DNA of 6,681 nucleotides, taken from an uncultured bacterium (GTDB taxonomy: Bacteria > Cyanobacteriota > Vampirovibrionia > Gastranaerophilales > Gastranaerophilaceae). This document shows, piece by piece, positions 5,309 through 6,681 of this stretch. The notes beneath the pieces were generated by a model, which had not been told where the DNA came from, searched no databases, and saw only the letters and a program-made list of their open reading frames with translations. The stretch covers positions 1 through 6,681 of the forward strand of contig CAMDZX010000104.1 of assembly GCA_945910925.1 (NCBI GenBank), given 5' to 3'. Position 1 is the first letter of the stretch. Each line of letters starts with the position of its first letter. The position numbers and the translations under genes are program-made.

Positions 5309-6667
5309 ATGAGAGAACGAATAGCTTTATTTGTTATTTTAGTCGGTCTGACGGCGTTCATATATGTGTTTCAGTACCATGTAAATACATTGTGGGGGTA
5401 TGTACTGTTACTCTCATTTATGACAATATATGGTATATATTCAACACTTGCATTACAACATAAGAAACGTAAACTAAAAAAACAACCCGTAAAAATTAAC
5501 GAGGACTTTAAGCCGTTTGTATCAATTATGATTCCGGCACACAACGAAGAAAGTGTTATTGCAAATACTGTCGACAATATTATGCAAATGAGTTATCAAC
5601 ACTTTGAGATGATACTTATTGATGACAGAAGTACTGATAATACTGCAAATGTTCTTAAAAATATAGAGTTAAAATATCCAGATAAGGTAAAGGTTCTTAT
5701 TCGTCAGCAGGATGCTTTCCCCGGGAAATCTGCCGTCTTGAATGATGCATTGCAACTTGCAACGGGTGAAGCTGTTTTGGTTTTTGATGCGGATGCAACG
5801 GTAGAACCTGATTTTCTGAGTAAAATGATACCTTGTCTTGAACCTGCGGATGTGGGTGCTGTTCAAGCTCGTAAAGTTATACGTAACGGGTCTTATAATC
5901 TTCTGACAAGATGTCAATACAATGAATACGTTCTTGATACCTATCTGCAAGTCGGACGAGATGCCATCAAAGGTGCGGTTGAATTAAGGGGAAACGGGGA
6001 ACTTATAAAACGTCAAGCGTTAGAGGATATTGAAGGTTGGAATAATTATACAATTACGGACGACCTTGATATGTCTACAAGACTTCATATAAAAGGATGG
6101 GATGTCAGATACTGTCCGTCCGCAGAAGTTTATGAAGAAGGGATTATATATCCTGTTCCTCTGTTCCGTCAACGCAGAAGATGGTTGGAAGGTACAATAA
6201 GAAGATATCTTGAGTATTCAAGCGAGGCGATAAGGTCTGCAAAAATGTCTTTACGTGCAAAACTTGATATGATTGCTTATATAACACAATTCATCATGCC
6301 TTTGTGGATGATATTGGAAATTGTAATAAGAACATTTAAAGCACTTACGGGTAAGGGTGTTTTGCAGAACGAGCTTGTGTCCTCAGTCGTTATTGCAATA
6401 ATTACGGCTATCGGATTTTTCATGGCAATAAGATACAGTTTAAGAAGATATGACAACCAAAAACGTATAGATGCCTTTATACAAGCAAGTTATACCGCGG
6501 TTTATATGCTTGTTATCTGGTTCCCTATGGTATTGTTTATTTGTGGTAAAATATTATTCTGCAAGAAAGACATGAACTGGGGTAAAACTACTCACGGTCT
6601 AGTCATGGAAGAAGAAGCAGGACATCAAAATATTAATAATTTGGAGAAGGAGTTACAAAACACATAA
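5309..6667 (+). CDS. Membrane GT2 glycosyltransferase, PgaC/IcaA/BcsA-like processive type
   Basis: The 452-residue inner-membrane enzyme has a cytosolic GT-A domain that would transfer sugar from a nucleotide-sugar donor, probably building a beta-linked polysaccharide such as poly-N-acetylglucosamine. Two membrane segments (about 5-23 and 28-48) precede the catalytic domain. That domain shows VSIMIPAHNE (71-80), LIDDRSTDNT (103-112), PGKSAVLNDAL (138-148), the metal-binding FDADA (159-163, DxD type), RGNGELIKR (227-235), ITDDLDMSTRL (249-259, D252 the likely catalytic base) and RQRRRW (287-292, the Q-x-x-R-W motif of processive enzymes). Membrane segments follow at about 320-341, 356-375 and 393-416, then MNWGKTTHG (422-430), like the W-x-KT tail of this family. 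The layout matches PgaC/IcaA, but no pgaB/icaB-type partner is visible, so the polymer is unknown and a glycolipid synthase is possible. It overlaps the next gene by one base. Confidence 0.93.
   Translation: MRERIALFVILVGLTAFIYVFQYHVNTLWGYVLLLSFMTIYGIYSTLALQHKKRKLKKQPVKINEDFKPFVSIMIPAHNEESVIANTVDNIMQMSYQHFEMILIDDRSTDNTANVLKNIELKYPDKVKVLIRQQDAFPGKSAVLNDALQLATGEAVLVFDADATVEPDFLSKMIPCLEPADVGAVQARKVIRNGSYNLLTRCQYNEYVLDTYLQVGRDAIKGAVELRGNGELIKRQALEDIEGWNNYTITDDLDMSTRLHIKGWDVRYCPSAEVYEEGIIYPVPLFRQRRRWLEGTIRRYLEYSSEAIRSAKMSLRAKLDMIAYITQFIMPLWMILEIVIRTFKALTGKGVLQNELVSSVVIAIITAIGFFMAIRYSLRRYDNQKRIDAFIQASYTAVYMLVIWFPMVLFICGKILFCKKDMNWGKTTHGLVMEEEAGHQNINNLEKELQNT
6647..6652 (+). promoter_or_regulatory. 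Ribosome binding site for the gene starting at 6667
   Basis: AAGGAG lies inside the end of the glycosyltransferase gene, 14 nt before the ATG at 6667. The spacing is long but usable, and it supports a real start at the TAATG overlap. Confidence 0.5.
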
Positions 6668-6681
6668 TGAATTTAGAAGCA
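6667..6681 (+). CDS. Start of the next gene (five codons visible)
   Basis: ATG at 6667 shares its A with the TAA stop of the glycosyltransferase gene (TAATG), and the frame reads MNLEA to the window edge. The AAGGAG upstream and the one-base overlap make a translationally coupled gene likely. Its function cannot be told from five residues; given the context, a partner in polysaccharide or glycolipid synthesis is a reasonable guess only. Confidence 0.55.

Noticed and set aside
5371..5950. Minus-strand open frames inside the glycosyltransferase (5371-5577, 5669-5950)
   Set aside because: They are antisense to the catalytic domain of a clear GT2 enzyme.
1..6681. CRISPR arrays, tRNA or rRNA genes, insertion sequences, long direct repeats
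   Set aside because: None was seen on reading both strands; coding genes and short spacers account for nearly all of the window.

Overview
AT-rich bacterial DNA, standard genetic code, densely packed with genes. Seven protein-coding genes are supported: five on the minus strand that look like one operon or lead out of it, and two divergent genes on the plus strand. The best guess at the organism is a flagellated relative of cyanobacteria (Vampirovibrionia/Melainabacteria, such as gut Gastranaerophilales). This rests on an EPSP synthase whose motifs closely resemble those I recall from photosynthetic cyanobacteria, lying beside flagellar flhB and a FliA-like sigma factor, in a low-GC genome. 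It is an inference: low-GC Firmicutes and other deep phyla are not excluded.

Minus strand, read from right to left: a small charged hypothetical protein (start near 5203), aroA (4826-3546), flhB (3513-2431), a FliA/sigma-28-like sigma factor (2410-1769) and rsmI (1764-958). Gaps are -1, 32, 20 and 4 nt, so these are very probably co-transcribed. After 130 nt of AT-rich spacer comes another minus-strand gene (from 827 off the left edge). It encodes a long helical, probably coiled-coil protein of unknown function. An open plus-strand frame overlaps this gene but is only its antisense shadow.

Plus strand, from the divergent intergenic region 5204-5308: a membrane GT2 glycosyltransferase of the PgaC/IcaA/BcsA-like processive type (5309-6667). 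It has a plausible sigma-70-type promoter with an extended -10 and a GAGGT ribosome binding site. Its stop codon overlaps the start of the next gene by 1 nt (TAATG), and only five codons of that gene are visible.

How the genes fit together: FlhB (export gate switch protein) and the sigma-28-like factor point to flagellar assembly and late flagellar gene control. They are embedded with housekeeping genes, AroA (shikimate pathway) and RsmI (16S rRNA 2'-O-methylation). The plus-strand gene suggests synthesis of an exopolysaccharide or glycolipid. No mobile element, CRISPR array, tRNA or rRNA was seen. The points most worth a second look are the sigma factor with a shortened region 3, the orphan coiled-coil gene with an inverted repeat over its putative promoter, the small unknown protein coupled to aroA, and short palindromes or hairpins at gene junctions.
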